The position numbers were made by a program, and so were the translations under genes. A stretch of 40,027 nucleotides of DNA from a virus: the IMG/VR virus record IMGVR_UViG_3300049024_000119, positions 1-40,027 of that record, one strand, 5' to 3'. How positions within the stretch are numbered: the first letter of the stretch is position 1; the number at the start of each line of letters is the position of its first letter. The notes below the pieces were generated by a model, which was given only the letters and a program-made list of their open reading frames with translations, had not been told where the DNA came from and searched no databases. This document shows positions 25,756-35,875 of this stretch, piece after piece.

Positions 25756-27339
25756 ATGGCCGCCGAACCTAAAATCGAAGTCCAGATCAAGACCACCGCT
25801 GACACGTCGGGGGTCGAGAAGCAGACCGCTGCGGTGAAGCAGGCGGCAGCGGCCATGAACCCCTGGATCACCGCCAGCCGGGGCATGGTGGGTGTGCAGC
25901 AGCAGGTGGTGCGCACGCTGAATGATGTGGAGCGTGAGCTGCGCGAGACTACGCAGGCCATGCGCGCCATCGCGGTGGATAGCGATGCCTTCACCCAGGC
26001 CCGCAGCAAGGTGGAGTCATTGAATCAGGAGATCAAAAGCCTGAAGCAGGGCAAGGATGCCGTGACGCGCAGCGGTGCCAACTTCGGTCAGGCCATGCTG
26101 CAAAGCTCACGCGGCATCCAGGATCTCGCGGCGGCTGGCATCCCTGGCATCGTGAACAACCTGGAAGGCATGGCCACCGCTCTGGGCCTGACCGCAGGTG
26201 CCGCTGGTGGCATCACGCTGGTGGCCGTGGCTGTGGATCTGCTGGTGCGCAACTGGGACAAGATCAAGACCGCCTTTGGTGAGCCGGACAAGGTGAAGGC
26301 GTTTTGGAGCGCCATCACACCGGATGAGGCACAGGCCACACGGATGAAGGATATGGCCACGGCTCAGGAGCGCATTGCTGATGCCATAGAGAGAGCCACT
26401 GCGGCGCGCATCAAAGGCATTGAGAGCCAGCAGCAAGAGGTCAAGAATCTGGAGGAGATGGCTAAGAACTGGGAATGGGTCAAACCTGCTGACCAGCTGC
26501 CTTCTCTTGATCCTGCCAAGCCCAGTGAAAAAGCTGTGGCCGCTGCCACTGAGCAGGCAAAAGCTGAGGAGAATTTTGCGGGCAAGGATGCTCAGTTCCA
26601 GGTGGCAGATGCGAACTACAAAAAGCAGAAGAAGCTGATTGATGACATGAATGCTTTAGCGTCCGCTCAGGACAGACTAAAGCTCGCCAACGAGGCTGAC
26701 TTGAAGGAGATCACAAGCATCACGGCAAACATTCATGACCCGGTTGCTGCCGGTCTCGCCGCGCCCAAGATCCAAGAGATCCGGGACCGTATGGCCAAAC
26801 GCGCTCAAGAGCAGCGTCAAAGCATGGAGCAGGTCCCTGGTCTCACGGACGGTCTGACCGGTGACCCTGAAAAGGATAGGGTAAGTCTCGAAGACTTTGC
26901 GAAAAAGCAGCGTGATGAACTGGCTCGTTTGGAGGGCGCTCGTTACTCTGCTGCTCAGGAATCTGACGCAGCCCGTGGTGAGATGACCACCGCTCAACAA
27001 GCGACGCGTGACCGCGTGCGTATTGACCAGGACAAAGCAGCTTCAGATGCTTTGCAAGCCACGGGTCTTCCACCCGCTCCAGGTCAGTTTGCGGGCGCTG
27101 ACGCAGCCTTGGGCGTGACAGAGGCCATGCAGCGAATTGAGCAGGCCCGCCTTCAGAATACGCAGGCTGTCCAGACCCTCACGAATGTCACTGAATCGGT
27201 CGCTCGTGATGCCGGTGAAACGCAGCAAAGGCTGGCGCTGGCCATGAACATCGTAGCCATGGCATTCCGCAAGATGAGTGGTGATCTCGATACCGTCACC
27301 AACGAGTTCCGCACTTACCAGGAGGTGAACCGTCGATGA
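25756..27339 (+). CDS. Tail tape measure protein
   Basis: The 527-residue product begins MAAEPKIEVQIKTTADTSGV, the usual start of tape measure proteins, followed by coiled coil (ELRETTQAMRAIAVDSDAFT). A Gly/Ala-rich hydrophobic stretch at about 138-172 (NNLEGMATALGLTAGAAGGI, TLVAVAVDLLVRNW) is typical and may insert in the host membrane at ejection. Long charged helices fill the rest. The length sets the tail length; at the usual 0.15 nm per residue it would be about 80 nm. It overlaps the hub gene start (ATGA). Confidence 0.8.
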   Translation: MAAEPKIEVQIKTTADTSGVEKQTAAVKQAAAAMNPWITASRGMVGVQQQVVRTLNDVERELRETTQAMRAIAVDSDAFTQARSKVESLNQEIKSLKQGKDAVTRSGANFGQAMLQSSRGIQDLAAAGIPGIVNNLEGMATALGLTAGAAGGITLVAVAVDLLVRNWDKIKTAFGEPDKVKAFWSAITPDEAQATRMKDMATAQERIADAIERATAARIKGIESQQQEVKNLEEMAKNWEWVKPADQLPSLDPAKPSEKAVAAATEQAKAEENFAGKDAQFQVADANYKKQKKLIDDMNALASAQDRLKLANEADLKEITSITANIHDPVAAGLAAPKIQEIRDRMAKRAQEQRQSMEQVPGLTDGLTGDPEKDRVSLEDFAKKQRDELARLEGARYSAAQESDAARGEMTTAQQATRDRVRIDQDKAASDALQATGLPPAPGQFAGADAALGVTEAMQRIEQARLQNTQAVQTLTNVTESVARDAGETQQRLALAMNIVAMAFRKMSGDLDTVTNEFRTYQEVNRR

Positions 27340-28916
27340 GCCTTTTGACCCTCAAAATCAATGGTGCGGATGCGGCTGAATTGCGCAGCCTGCGCATGAG
27401 CTTTCAGGGCATGAAACTGGCGAACATGCAGCCTGACAGTCTCTCTCTGAGATGGGACCGGAGGCGCGCCGCAGAAGTGTGCCCCATCGTCTACAATGAC
27501 ACGGTGGAAGTCTTCCGGGGCGGGCGCCGTCTCTTCTATGGCCGCGCCCGTCCAGGGGTGATCACCTCGGACGGCCAGAGCATCGACATCATCGGCCCGT
27601 GGTCTCACCTGGATGAACAGCTCTATCACCTGAGTCTCTGGTATGCGAGTTATGGTGAGCCAGAGGGCAAGCGGCTGGGTGATACGTTCACCGTCACTCT
27701 GCCTGCTGGCACGCAGATCTGGATCGGCGGTGTGGGCGGCTGGTATACGCTGCCGTATGATCACGAGATCACCTGGACGGTGACCACGCGGGCGTCCTAC
27801 GCTGGCTATCCAGCCACGACGGGTGAGCTGGACGTGAACATGCTCTGGGCCTCGCGCTGCTGGCTCTTCAAACCGCTCTTCACCGCTGAGCAGTTTTACC
27901 GGACCATCCAGGATGAGTGGACGCGCGTGATGGACTATGTGGCGCACACGCATGACCCGGCCATCTTTGACCTCGGCACGGTGCAGCTCGGCAAGGCGCT
28001 GGGGCCGCGCACACGCACGGTGGCAGATCAGCCCGTGAGCGATGTTTTGCGCCAGGTGCTGGCCATGAAACCGGATGCGGCGGTGTGGTGGGACTACGGC
28101 ACCACGGGCCTGCCAACGATCAATGCACGCGTGGCCAGCCTGGAGACTCCCTTGGAGCTGACGATCGGCGAAAGGGCTGTCCAGAACTATTCACTGAAGG
28201 TGGCCGATGAGCTGGTGCCCACGGGGGTGATTATTCGGTGGGAATCTGAGCTGGGGAACAGTGATGAAACCGGCCTGGGCCGCCCCTATCTGGCGGACTT
28301 CTTCCCCGGCTCCATTCACCTGCCAGCATGCAGCTACAGCAACGGCTCCACGACGCTGACCACCCTGAGCACGGCGGGCCTGGAAGTGGGCATGCGGCTC
28401 ACCGGCCTGTACCTGCCCAACGGGGTGGAGATCACCGCCATCACCAGCCCCACCACGGCCACGATGAGTGTGGCGCCCTCAACCGCGCCGACCAGTCCCT
28501 ACGATGACATCCGCGTTGTAGCCCGCAAAGCCACCGGGGCGGCGAGCTATCAGCCGGGCGTGATCCTGCACACCATCTCCGAGGGCACGACCTACATTGC
28601 CCCCGGCCTGGCCAAGGAGGTTTACGACAGTCTGGCCGTCCGCCGCGCCCAGGGGTCTCTGACCGTCCTGGACCGTGATTTCTCCCTGGGGCTGCGCCCT
28701 GGCCGGGTGATCACCCTGGGGGGTGACCCTGCGCTGGTTGGTGTCCAGCTCTGGGTGCAGAGCGTGAGCTGGAACCCTGGCGATGGCCTGGCCCGGCTCA
28801 CCGTGGGCTACCCCGCCCACCTCCAGCTCCGCGACCGCGCCGACCTCAAGGGCTGGTTCAAATACACCTTCACCGGCGTCTTTGGCGAGGTGAACACCTG
28901 GATCGTGCCTCAGTGA
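27336..28916 (+). CDS. Tail hub / baseplate (tail-tip) protein
   Basis: The 526-residue product starts MSLLTLKINGADAAELRSLR. The N-terminal part has the hub pattern: SLSLRWDRRRAAEVCPIVYN, DTVEVFRGGRRLFYGRARPG and QSIDIIGPWSHLDEQLYHL, as in gp27/late-control-D-like and Tal-type proteins. A middle part contains VSDVLRQVLAMKPDAAVWWD, and the C-terminal part VLDRDFSLGLRPGRVITLGG with LWVQSVSWNPGDGLARLTVG. It closes the tail tube and connects it to fibres. It has a good Shine-Dalgarno sequence (AGGAGGTG), unlike many neighbours. Last recognisable phage gene. Confidence 0.78.
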   Translation: MSLLTLKINGADAAELRSLRMSFQGMKLANMQPDSLSLRWDRRRAAEVCPIVYNDTVEVFRGGRRLFYGRARPGVITSDGQSIDIIGPWSHLDEQLYHLSLWYASYGEPEGKRLGDTFTVTLPAGTQIWIGGVGGWYTLPYDHEITWTVTTRASYAGYPATTGELDVNMLWASRCWLFKPLFTAEQFYRTIQDEWTRVMDYVAHTHDPAIFDLGTVQLGKALGPRTRTVADQPVSDVLRQVLAMKPDAAVWWDYGTTGLPTINARVASLETPLELTIGERAVQNYSLKVADELVPTGVIIRWESELGNSDETGLGRPYLADFFPGSIHLPACSYSNGSTTLTTLSTAGLEVGMRLTGLYLPNGVEITAITSPTTATMSVAPSTAPTSPYDDIRVVARKATGAASYQPGVILHTISEGTTYIAPGLAKEVYDSLAVRRAQGSLTVLDRDFSLGLRPGRVITLGGDPALVGVQLWVQSVSWNPGDGLARLTVGYPAHLQLRDRADLKGWFKYTFTGVFGEVNTWIVPQ

Positions 28917-29218
28917 TGAGCTGCACGGACCGTGCATGACGCTTGCAACTCCCGCCATCCTGCACACCCCTCCTGCTCAAACCTCTGTCATTTTTGCTCA
29001 AACCTCACGGCGCTTACCTCTTACCTCTATCAGAAGAGTGTTAAGGTATTTTCTTGATCTGAGCTTCAAATAAACTGTTCATATGAGTTAGTCCTAGGCT
29101 TTTCGTGCAGATCTGCTTCTGAAAAAAGTGAGGGAAAAGCGACCCACAAGAACATACAACAATCAAATGTTATGGTTTTTATTGAATTATCTAATGAATG
29201 TGAGTTATTTGTAAAAGT
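28917..29218. other. Prophage/host boundary and AT-rich promoter region
   Basis: No gene seen. At the left is a hairpin TGCACGG-A-CCGTGCA (28922-28936). TGCTCAAACCTC occurs twice with a 21-bp period (28974, 28995). From about 29030 the sequence becomes much more AT-rich than anything else in the window. TTGAAT with a TTATTT 17 bases later lies just before the ATG at 29219, a possible promoter. The right end of the prophage probably falls here, but no attachment duplication can be shown because the left end is outside the window. Confidence 0.55.
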
Positions 29219-32200
29219 ATGTTCAGCATCCTCTCACAAACCACTAAAGCCTCGGGTCCGGGCGCTCCATGCGCACCTCGTCGGCACTGCCTGATGTTGG
29301 GGCTCGCTCTAGTGGCACTGGTTACCATGCCCACGCGCAGCTGGGCGGCGAACATCATCCATGAGTTCTATGTGCCGCTGCCAGAATCTCAGGTGAAATC
29401 CGCCCTGGTGTCCATTGAGCCAGCCTCGGGCATCGTGGGAAACACAATCGAGTCCGTCATCTCCATCGTTGCCACCGGAGCTGGCTCCATCATTCACTAT
29501 GACCAGTGGGAAGACGGCTACGAGGTGGACCTGAACAACCCTGTGCAGCCCTCCACCCAGATCTGGGGGGATGGGAACAATGCCAACGGCATCCCCCCCG
29601 GCTATGCGAACGATCCTGCCACCCTGACCTCCGGTTCCGTGATCGTGCTGCGCAACCAGATCCCCCTGCCGCGCAATCCAGCGAACCACTTTTACGATGG
29701 CCGCGACCGCTTTGGCGGCACGAAGGCCCTCGTCGTCTCCCGCGCCAGCTGGGCCACCACGCCGGGGACGGTGCTTTGCGGCTCGAATGAAGTGCCCGCC
29801 ACCATGGACTACGGCACTCAGTACATCGCCCCCGTGGGGGATGATGTCAGCGCCAGCTCCATGTTTGAGTTCGTGGGCCTGTTTGTGATGGCTCGGGATG
29901 ACGCCACCTCTGTCACCGTGGATGCGGACGGTCCCGGCGCGGGCGCCTCCACCACCCTCACCCTGAACCGCGGCGAGTCCTATCTCCTGAACGGCGGCAT
30001 CAAGAAAGGCGCCACCGTGGCTGCCACCAAGCCAGTGCAGGCGCAGCTGGTGACCGGGGACATCGGTGCCCGCTATGAGAGCCGCCGTTTCACCCTGTAT
30101 CCTCGGGACCAGTGGAGTGACGTGACTTACTCGCCCGTGGGCACTGCGGCAAACGGCCACCAGGCCTATGCCTTCATTTACAACCCGAATGCCGCATCCC
30201 TAACCATCAATGTGACAACTGCCGTTGGCGCCGCGAGCTTTTCCGTCGCCGCGAACGGTGTGACCCAGTATCAGATTCCGCAGAACTCGGGAGCCAGGTT
30301 TGTCAGCTCAAATGGAGCGGACTTCTTCGGTGTGGTGGCAGTGGGCGCCAACCCGAGCTCCAACAATGTGCATGACTGGGGATTCTCCATGGTGCCCTCG
30401 GACAACCTCACCACCGAGGCGGTGGTGGGCTGGGGACCTGGAAGCGAGAACCTCACTCAAAACGGCAGCCCGGTCTGGGTCACCCCCACCTCCGCCACGC
30501 GTGTGTATGTGGACTACAATGGTGACAAGGCAGGCTCGCTGACCGATCCAAAGGGCAACAAGTACGACGCGCACCTGGACATCAGCACCATGGAGTCACG
30601 CCGGGTCAGTGATCCTGACAAAGACCAGACGGCCATGCGCCTGTACACGCTGGATGGTGTGACCATCACGGCCGCCTGGGGTCAGGATCCTGCCGTCGCC
30701 GGTCCTGCCCTGCCCTACCTGGACTGCGGCACCACGGTGCTGCCCTTTCCAGTGCCGACACTCATCAAGTCCTTCACCATCGCCATCGATGCAGGAAGCC
30801 CCGGCCTGACCATTGGCGACACCGTCGAATACCGCATCGATGTGGACAACAAAGGCCTGCTGCCTCTTGGCAACCTGCTCGTGCTCGACCCGCTGAACGC
30901 CTCCCTGACCTACGTCGCAGGCAGCACAAAGCGTGATGGCACCACCATCCCAGACGGCAGCACAGGCACGCTCTTCCCTTTGGATGAAAGCGGCTACACG
31001 ATCCCGATCATCCTGCGCGGGGGCACGACCACTTTCACTTACCGTTGCACGGTCAACGCCGCAGGTTCGATTGCCAACACCGTGAGCAACTCGAACTACA
31101 ATCTCGTGTCCACGGCCAACGTGGTGGTTCCGCCGCCGGCAGGCGCCACTCCTTGCGGCGCGCAGTTCACCAACAACACAGGCACCACGCAGTCATCCTA
31201 CACAGCGGGTGCCCTCATCTATGCCACGATGACAGATCCTGATGCCAACAACACAGCATCTGTGGAAAGCATCACCGTGGTGGTGCGCAATACAACGAAT
31301 GGCGATGCGGAGTTCGTCACATTGGTCGAGACCACCGCGACCAGCGGCATCTTCCGCAACACCACCGGCCTAACCACTTCCACGACCACGGGCTCCTCGC
31401 AGATGGACGGAACGCTGCTCGTCGCGCCTGGGAACAGCCTTTCCTTCATCTACACCGATCCGGAGTTCAATGAGACCTGCACTGGCAGTGCGGTGATCGC
31501 CGTGCCGACTCAGAACAAGTTCCTCTATCTCAGTGATCCGGGCCAGGCGCTGGACCGCGTGGATCCCGCGGCAACTGCCGACAACAGCACCTCCAGCAGC
31601 ACGGCGCAGACACCTGGTGCGGCCACCATTGCCGTCGATGCCACCTCCACTGGCAGTTCTGTCAATTCCACCAACGTAACCTTCACTCATATCACAGGCA
31701 GCGGGAGCAACCGCCTCATGCTCGTGGGCATCTCCTATGAGGATGACAACAACCCGGGACTCACCATCACCAATGTGACTTATGCGGGACAACCGCTCAC
31801 TTTTGTCGGACGGCAGGCCTCCCCACAGGAGGTGGCCTGCGAAGTCTGGCGCCTCATCAATCCTCCAAGCGGATCGGCCAGCATCGTCGTCACAGCCAGT
31901 GGTCTCGATGGCACCTCAGACAGCATTTTCGCGGGTGCGATCACGTACACGGGAGTGCATCAGACGGCACCGCTCGGGACCATGACTTTCGGCGCTGGGA
32001 CTGGCACCACTGGATCCGCCACAGTCTCCTCGGCTGCCAATGAGCTCGTCTTTGGCCTGCTGGCGCTGGATGACGGGCGCACCGCCACCAACACCGCAGG
32101 CCAGACGGAGCGCTGGAACGGCCGCACGGAGACAGGCGATGATGGCGTGCGCGCTGCTGCAGCGACGAAGGTCGGAACGGCCTCCACCACCTTGTCATGG

Positions 32201-35200
32201 ACTCTGGTGAATGATGCGTGGTCTGCCTGCGCCGTGCCCATCAAGCCGGCACCTTCGCCAGTAACGGCCACCTTTACCCAGGCACCCACCTTTGCCTCCA
32301 CCTTCACCATGCCAGTCGGGGCCACACCGGTGGTGACAGCTTACTACAATGTCACCAGCGGCACCATGCCTGCCTCGCCAGCCATCACCGCCACGCTGAA
32401 GCGCGGTGCCAGCATCGTCGCCACCAGCACCTCGACGACAGCATCGGCCGCCACCGGCGCAGGTTTCTTCACCTTCAACTTTGGCGCGTTGGCTGGCACC
32501 GTGACCTATGCCGCCGGCGAGACCTTCACCTTGGACATCACCACGTCGCAGGCCGGTGTGACCTACGCCATTCAATACGACAGCGCTGCCGCACCTTCCA
32601 AGATCACGCTGCCAACCACGACAGTCATCGATGTCAATTCCCTCGGCGTGTATGATGCGCCCTACCCTGCCGGCAACCTCATCACAGGCCTGACCAGCGG
32701 CACGACCGTCTACATCCGCAGCACGGCCAGCGATCCCTTCGGCCATGCAGACATCACCAGCATGGGACTGGCCATCACGGGCCCTGGCGGCAGCGGCAAT
32801 GTCAGCACCACGCTGAATGGGGCGAATGTGGTCAACACCACGACGGGCACGAAGACCTATGAGTATGCCTGGGCTGTGGGCGCCACGACCGGCACCTACA
32901 ACATCGCCGTGACGGCGAACGAAGGCACGGAAGGCATCACCGCCACACGCGCCACCACGGTGAACGTGACCATGCTTGACCTCGGAACACCGAGCACCAC
33001 GGAGTTCACCACCGGTGTGAACGGCCCGGGCACACCGACTTACTCAGGCGGCGAGACCGTCTGCGTGCGTGTCACGGATTTGGATCAAAACACCAATGCC
33101 ACCGTGGCTGAGACGGTGACTGTCACCATCACCACCGCGAGCGGTGACAGTGAGCTGGTCACTCTCACGGAGACCGGCGTGAACACCGGCATCTTCACCG
33201 GTTCCATCCCCTCCAGCACCACCCTGGGTGCCGGAACGAACAGCGGCACCCTGCGCGCTGTCCTCGGCGAGCTGCTCACAGTGACTTATGTGGATCCGAC
33301 CGACGCCCTGGACACGAGCAACGACACCGCCACGATCCCAAATGTGGCGCCAGCAGTCTCCGTGAAGAAGACACTGGTCATCCCAGCGGACGGCATCGCC
33401 GTGATCGGTGAGGCTTTGCAATACACCGTGCAGGTCGCCAACACCGGCAACACAACGCTCAGCACCATCGCGCTGACAGACACCTTCCCGGCGGCAAACC
33501 TGGCCTTTGTCTCGGCCAGCCTCACACCTAGCTCCACAGGCAGCGGAACCGTGAGCTGGACGAATGTCGGGCCGCTCACTTCCGGCCAGAGCATCACCCT
33601 CACGCTAAACTTCGCCGCCCTCACCGCAGGTGCGACCGTCACCAACACGGCCAGTGCCAACGCAGGCGGTAGTGTGACCGGCAGCAGTTTCGCCAATGTG
33701 ACCCTCACACGTCCGGCGCACATCGTGACCAAGACATTGATCAGCCCGACTCCAGGCCCGGCCAACATCGGAGACAACGTGGTCTTCCGCATTTCGGTGC
33801 AGAACACCGGCACCACGGCCATCACCACTCTGCCGCTCGAGGACACTTTCTCCGGCGCGGACTTCAGCTTTGTCTCTGCCACGACCACTCCTGACGCGAC
33901 CGGCAATGGCGCCCTGCTCTGGAACGACATCACTGGCTCAGGCAGCCTCGCCGCAGGCGCCACGGCCACCGCGATCGATGTGACCCTCCGGGCCCGGGGA
34001 GCCGCCGCCCCTGCGGTCAACAACGCCTCCGCCAGCTACAGCGTGGATGTGAATGGCGACTCCGTGCCGACGGCAAGCAGCAGCGCCACCATCACACTCC
34101 TCGCGGCGAAGATCACCGGTCGTGTCTACATTGACCCGGATCAGAGCGGCAGCTTCAACGCCGGTGACAGCGCTTTCAGCGGTGTGACGGTCAGCCTCTA
34201 CTCAGATCCGAATGCAGACGGCAACCCGGCGGATGGCACGCTCGCGGCCATCGCCACCACCGGCACGGACGGTCTCTACGAGTTCCCGAACCTCGCCACG
34301 GGAACCTACGTTGTCGTTGAGTCCCAACCGGCTGGCTACTCCAGCAGCGGAGACACCCAGGGTGCCAATGACAACCGCATCGCGCTCAACGTGAGCACGC
34401 TCACAACCTTCGCGGATAACAACTTCTTTGACTATCTCACACCCGCGGTGAGCTACGCCAGCATCTCCGGCAAGGTCTGGAATGATGCGAACGCCAGCGC
34501 CACGGTGACCGCCGGTGAAGTTGGCATCGAGAACGTGCAGGTCGACCTCATCGAAGATGCCAACAACAACGGCGTCGCTGATCCGGGCGAGGCGGTGGTG
34601 AGCTCCGCGCTCACGGCAGCCGATGGCACCTATGCCTTTGCAGGACTCAGCGCCGGAAACTATGTCGTGGTCGAGCGCGACCTCTTCGGCTGGTACTCCA
34701 CGGCAGACGCTGCCACGCCTAACAATAATATGACTCCCGTGGCTGCAGCTGCTGGCAGCACCACCACAGGACGTGATTTCCTGGACGTGCAGACAGGCAC
34801 CGTGGGTGGCAAGGTCTACCATGACGTGGACGGCAACGGCAGCTTTGGCGGCAGTGACACTGCTCTCGCAAACATTGATGTGATCATCACCGACACCTTT
34901 GGCGTGCCCCAGACGGTGGCGACCAATGCCACAGGTGACTGGACCGCGTCCGTGCCTCCGGGCACCACCAGCGTGAACGTGGACCAGGCAGATCCTCAGT
35001 TCATCGCTGTCTTCACCACAGGCTACCAGCAGACCGCCGGTACGGATCCTAGCAATGTCACCGCAGTCAGCAGTGTGAACACACCTGCAGGTGATGACGG
35101 CTTCCGTCGCCTTGGCAGCGTCACGGGAACGGTGCTCGCAGACACCAACAACGATGACGCAGGTGATGTGGGCATCAGTGGAGTCACGCTCACTCTCAAG

Positions 35201-35875
35201 GACAGCCTCGGCAACGACATCGACAGCAATCCTGGTCTCGCAGGCGTTCAGCCCACCACGACGACCACCAACCCCAGCGGTGTGTATGCTTTCGCCGGCC
35301 TGGTGCACGGCACCTATCAGGTCGTCGAAACTGACCCCTCAGGCTACTTCAGCATCACGACGAACACGGTCACCCCAGTCAACGTCGTCGCCGGATCCAC
35401 GACCAGCGGCATCAACTTCGTCGACGAGCAGGCCGGCAGCATCACGGGCTTTGTCCGTGCCGACACTGACAACAATGACTCAGGTGATGTGGGCATCGAA
35501 AGTGTCACGCTCACCCTCAAGGACAGCAGCGGCAATGATATCGACAGCAATGCGGGTCTCGCGGGCACACAACCCACCACCGCGACCACCAGCGGCAGCG
35601 GCGCCTACAGCTTCACCAATCTTCTTCCGGGAACCTATCAGGTCGTTGAGACCGACCTTGCGAGCTACTTCAGCGTCACGGCCAACACCGTGTCCTCCGT
35701 GGTGGTGAATGCCGGGCTTGTCACCAGCGGCATCAACTTCGTCGACGAGCAGGCAGGCAGCATCACGGGCTTTGTCCGTGCCGACACCGACAACTCCAAG
35801 ACAGCAGTGGCAATGACATCGATAGTGATCTGGGCACACCTGGAGTGCAGGCGACCACTACGACGACGAACGTGA
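29219..35875 (+). CDS. Giant secreted surface protein, N-terminal part (IgGFc-like, DUF11, SdrD_B)
   Basis: This frame encodes 2218 residues. A signal peptide spans about 1-43 (CLMLGLALVALVTMPTRSWA). Residues 44-510 resemble the IgGFc-binding-type N-terminal domain (ATKPVQAQLVTGDIGARYES). A DUF11-like domain follows (about 515-620), then a beta-domain with a diverged second copy near 1260 (AQFTNNTG, TEFTTGVNG), and a lectin-like part from about 800. Two more DUF11-like domains begin at 1381 (VKKTLVIP) and 1503 (VTKTLISP), and SdrD_B-like domains from 1633. From 1966 there are 107-residue repeats with Ca-binding-type acidic loops (ADTNNDDAGD). The frame ends in an out-of-frame tail (about 25 residues) because of a 43-bp deletion in the third repeat. 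It is probably an adhesin or sheath protein. Confidence 0.85.
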   Translation: MFSILSQTTKASGPGAPCAPRRHCLMLGLALVALVTMPTRSWAANIIHEFYVPLPESQVKSALVSIEPASGIVGNTIESVISIVATGAGSIIHYDQWEDGYEVDLNNPVQPSTQIWGDGNNANGIPPGYANDPATLTSGSVIVLRNQIPLPRNPANHFYDGRDRFGGTKALVVSRASWATTPGTVLCGSNEVPATMDYGTQYIAPVGDDVSASSMFEFVGLFVMARDDATSVTVDADGPGAGASTTLTLNRGESYLLNGGIKKGATVAATKPVQAQLVTGDIGARYESRRFTLYPRDQWSDVTYSPVGTAANGHQAYAFIYNPNAASLTINVTTAVGAASFSVAANGVTQYQIPQNSGARFVSSNGADFFGVVAVGANPSSNNVHDWGFSMVPSDNLTTEAVVGWGPGSENLTQNGSPVWVTPTSATRVYVDYNGDKAGSLTDPKGNKYDAHLDISTMESRRVSDPDKDQTAMRLYTLDGVTITAAWGQDPAVAGPALPYLDCGTTVLPFPVPTLIKSFTIAIDAGSPGLTIGDTVEYRIDVDNKGLLPLGNLLVLDPLNASLTYVAGSTKRDGTTIPDGSTGTLFPLDESGYTIPIILRGGTTTFTYRCTVNAAGSIANTVSNSNYNLVSTANVVVPPPAGATPCGAQFTNNTGTTQSSYTAGALIYATMTDPDANNTASVESITVVVRNTTNGDAEFVTLVETTATSGIFRNTTGLTTSTTTGSSQMDGTLLVAPGNSLSFIYTDPEFNETCTGSAVIAVPTQNKFLYLSDPGQALDRVDPAATADNSTSSSTAQTPGAATIAVDATSTGSSVNSTNVTFTHITGSGSNRLMLVGISYEDDNNPGLTITNVTYAGQPLTFVGRQASPQEVACEVWRLINPPSGSASIVVTASGLDGTSDSIFAGAITYTGVHQTAPLGTMTFGAGTGTTGSATVSSAANELVFGLLALDDGRTATNTAGQTERWNGRTETGDDGVRAAAATKVGTASTTLSWTLVNDAWSACAVPIKPAPSPVTATFTQAPTFASTFTMPVGATPVVTAYYNVTSGTMPASPAITATLKRGASIVATSTSTTASAATGAGFFTFNFGALAGTVTYAAGETFTLDITTSQAGVTYAIQYDSAAAPSKITLPTTTVIDVNSLGVYDAPYPAGNLITGLTSGTTVYIRSTASDPFGHADITSMGLAITGPGGSGNVSTTLNGANVVNTTTGTKTYEYAWAVGATTGTYNIAVTANEGTEGITATRATTVNVTMLDLGTPSTTEFTTGVNGPGTPTYSGGETVCVRVTDLDQNTNATVAETVTVTITTASGDSELVTLTETGVNTGIFTGSIPSSTTLGAGTNSGTLRAVLGELLTVTYVDPTDALDTSNDTATIPNVAPAVSVKKTLVIPADGIAVIGEALQYTVQVANTGNTTLSTIALTDTFPAANLAFVSASLTPSSTGSGTVSWTNVGPLTSGQSITLTLNFAALTAGATVTNTASANAGGSVTGSSFANVTLTRPAHIVTKTLISPTPGPANIGDNVVFRISVQNTGTTAITTLPLEDTFSGADFSFVSATTTPDATGNGALLWNDITGSGSLAAGATATAIDVTLRARGAAAPAVNNASASYSVDVNGDSVPTASSSATITLLAAKITGRVYIDPDQSGSFNAGDSAFSGVTVSLYSDPNADGNPADGTLAAIATTGTDGLYEFPNLATGTYVVVESQPAGYSSSGDTQGANDNRIALNVSTLTTFADNNFFDYLTPAVSYASISGKVWNDANASATVTAGEVGIENVQVDLIEDANNNGVADPGEAVVSSALTAADGTYAFAGLSAGNYVVVERDLFGWYSTADAATPNNNMTPVAAAAGSTTTGRDFLDVQTGTVGGKVYHDVDGNGSFGGSDTALANIDVIITDTFGVPQTVATNATGDWTASVPPGTTSVNVDQADPQFIAVFTTGYQQTAGTDPSNVTAVSSVNTPAGDDGFRRLGSVTGTVLADTNNDDAGDVGISGVTLTLKDSLGNDIDSNPGLAGVQPTTTTTNPSGVYAFAGLVHGTYQVVETDPSGYFSITTNTVTPVNVVAGSTTSGINFVDEQAGSITGFVRADTDNNDSGDVGIESVTLTLKDSSGNDIDSNAGLAGTQPTTATTSGSGAYSFTNLLPGTYQVVETDLASYFSVTANTVSSVVVNAGLVTSGINFVDEQAGSITGFVRADTDNSKTAVAMTSIVIWAHLECRRPLRRRT

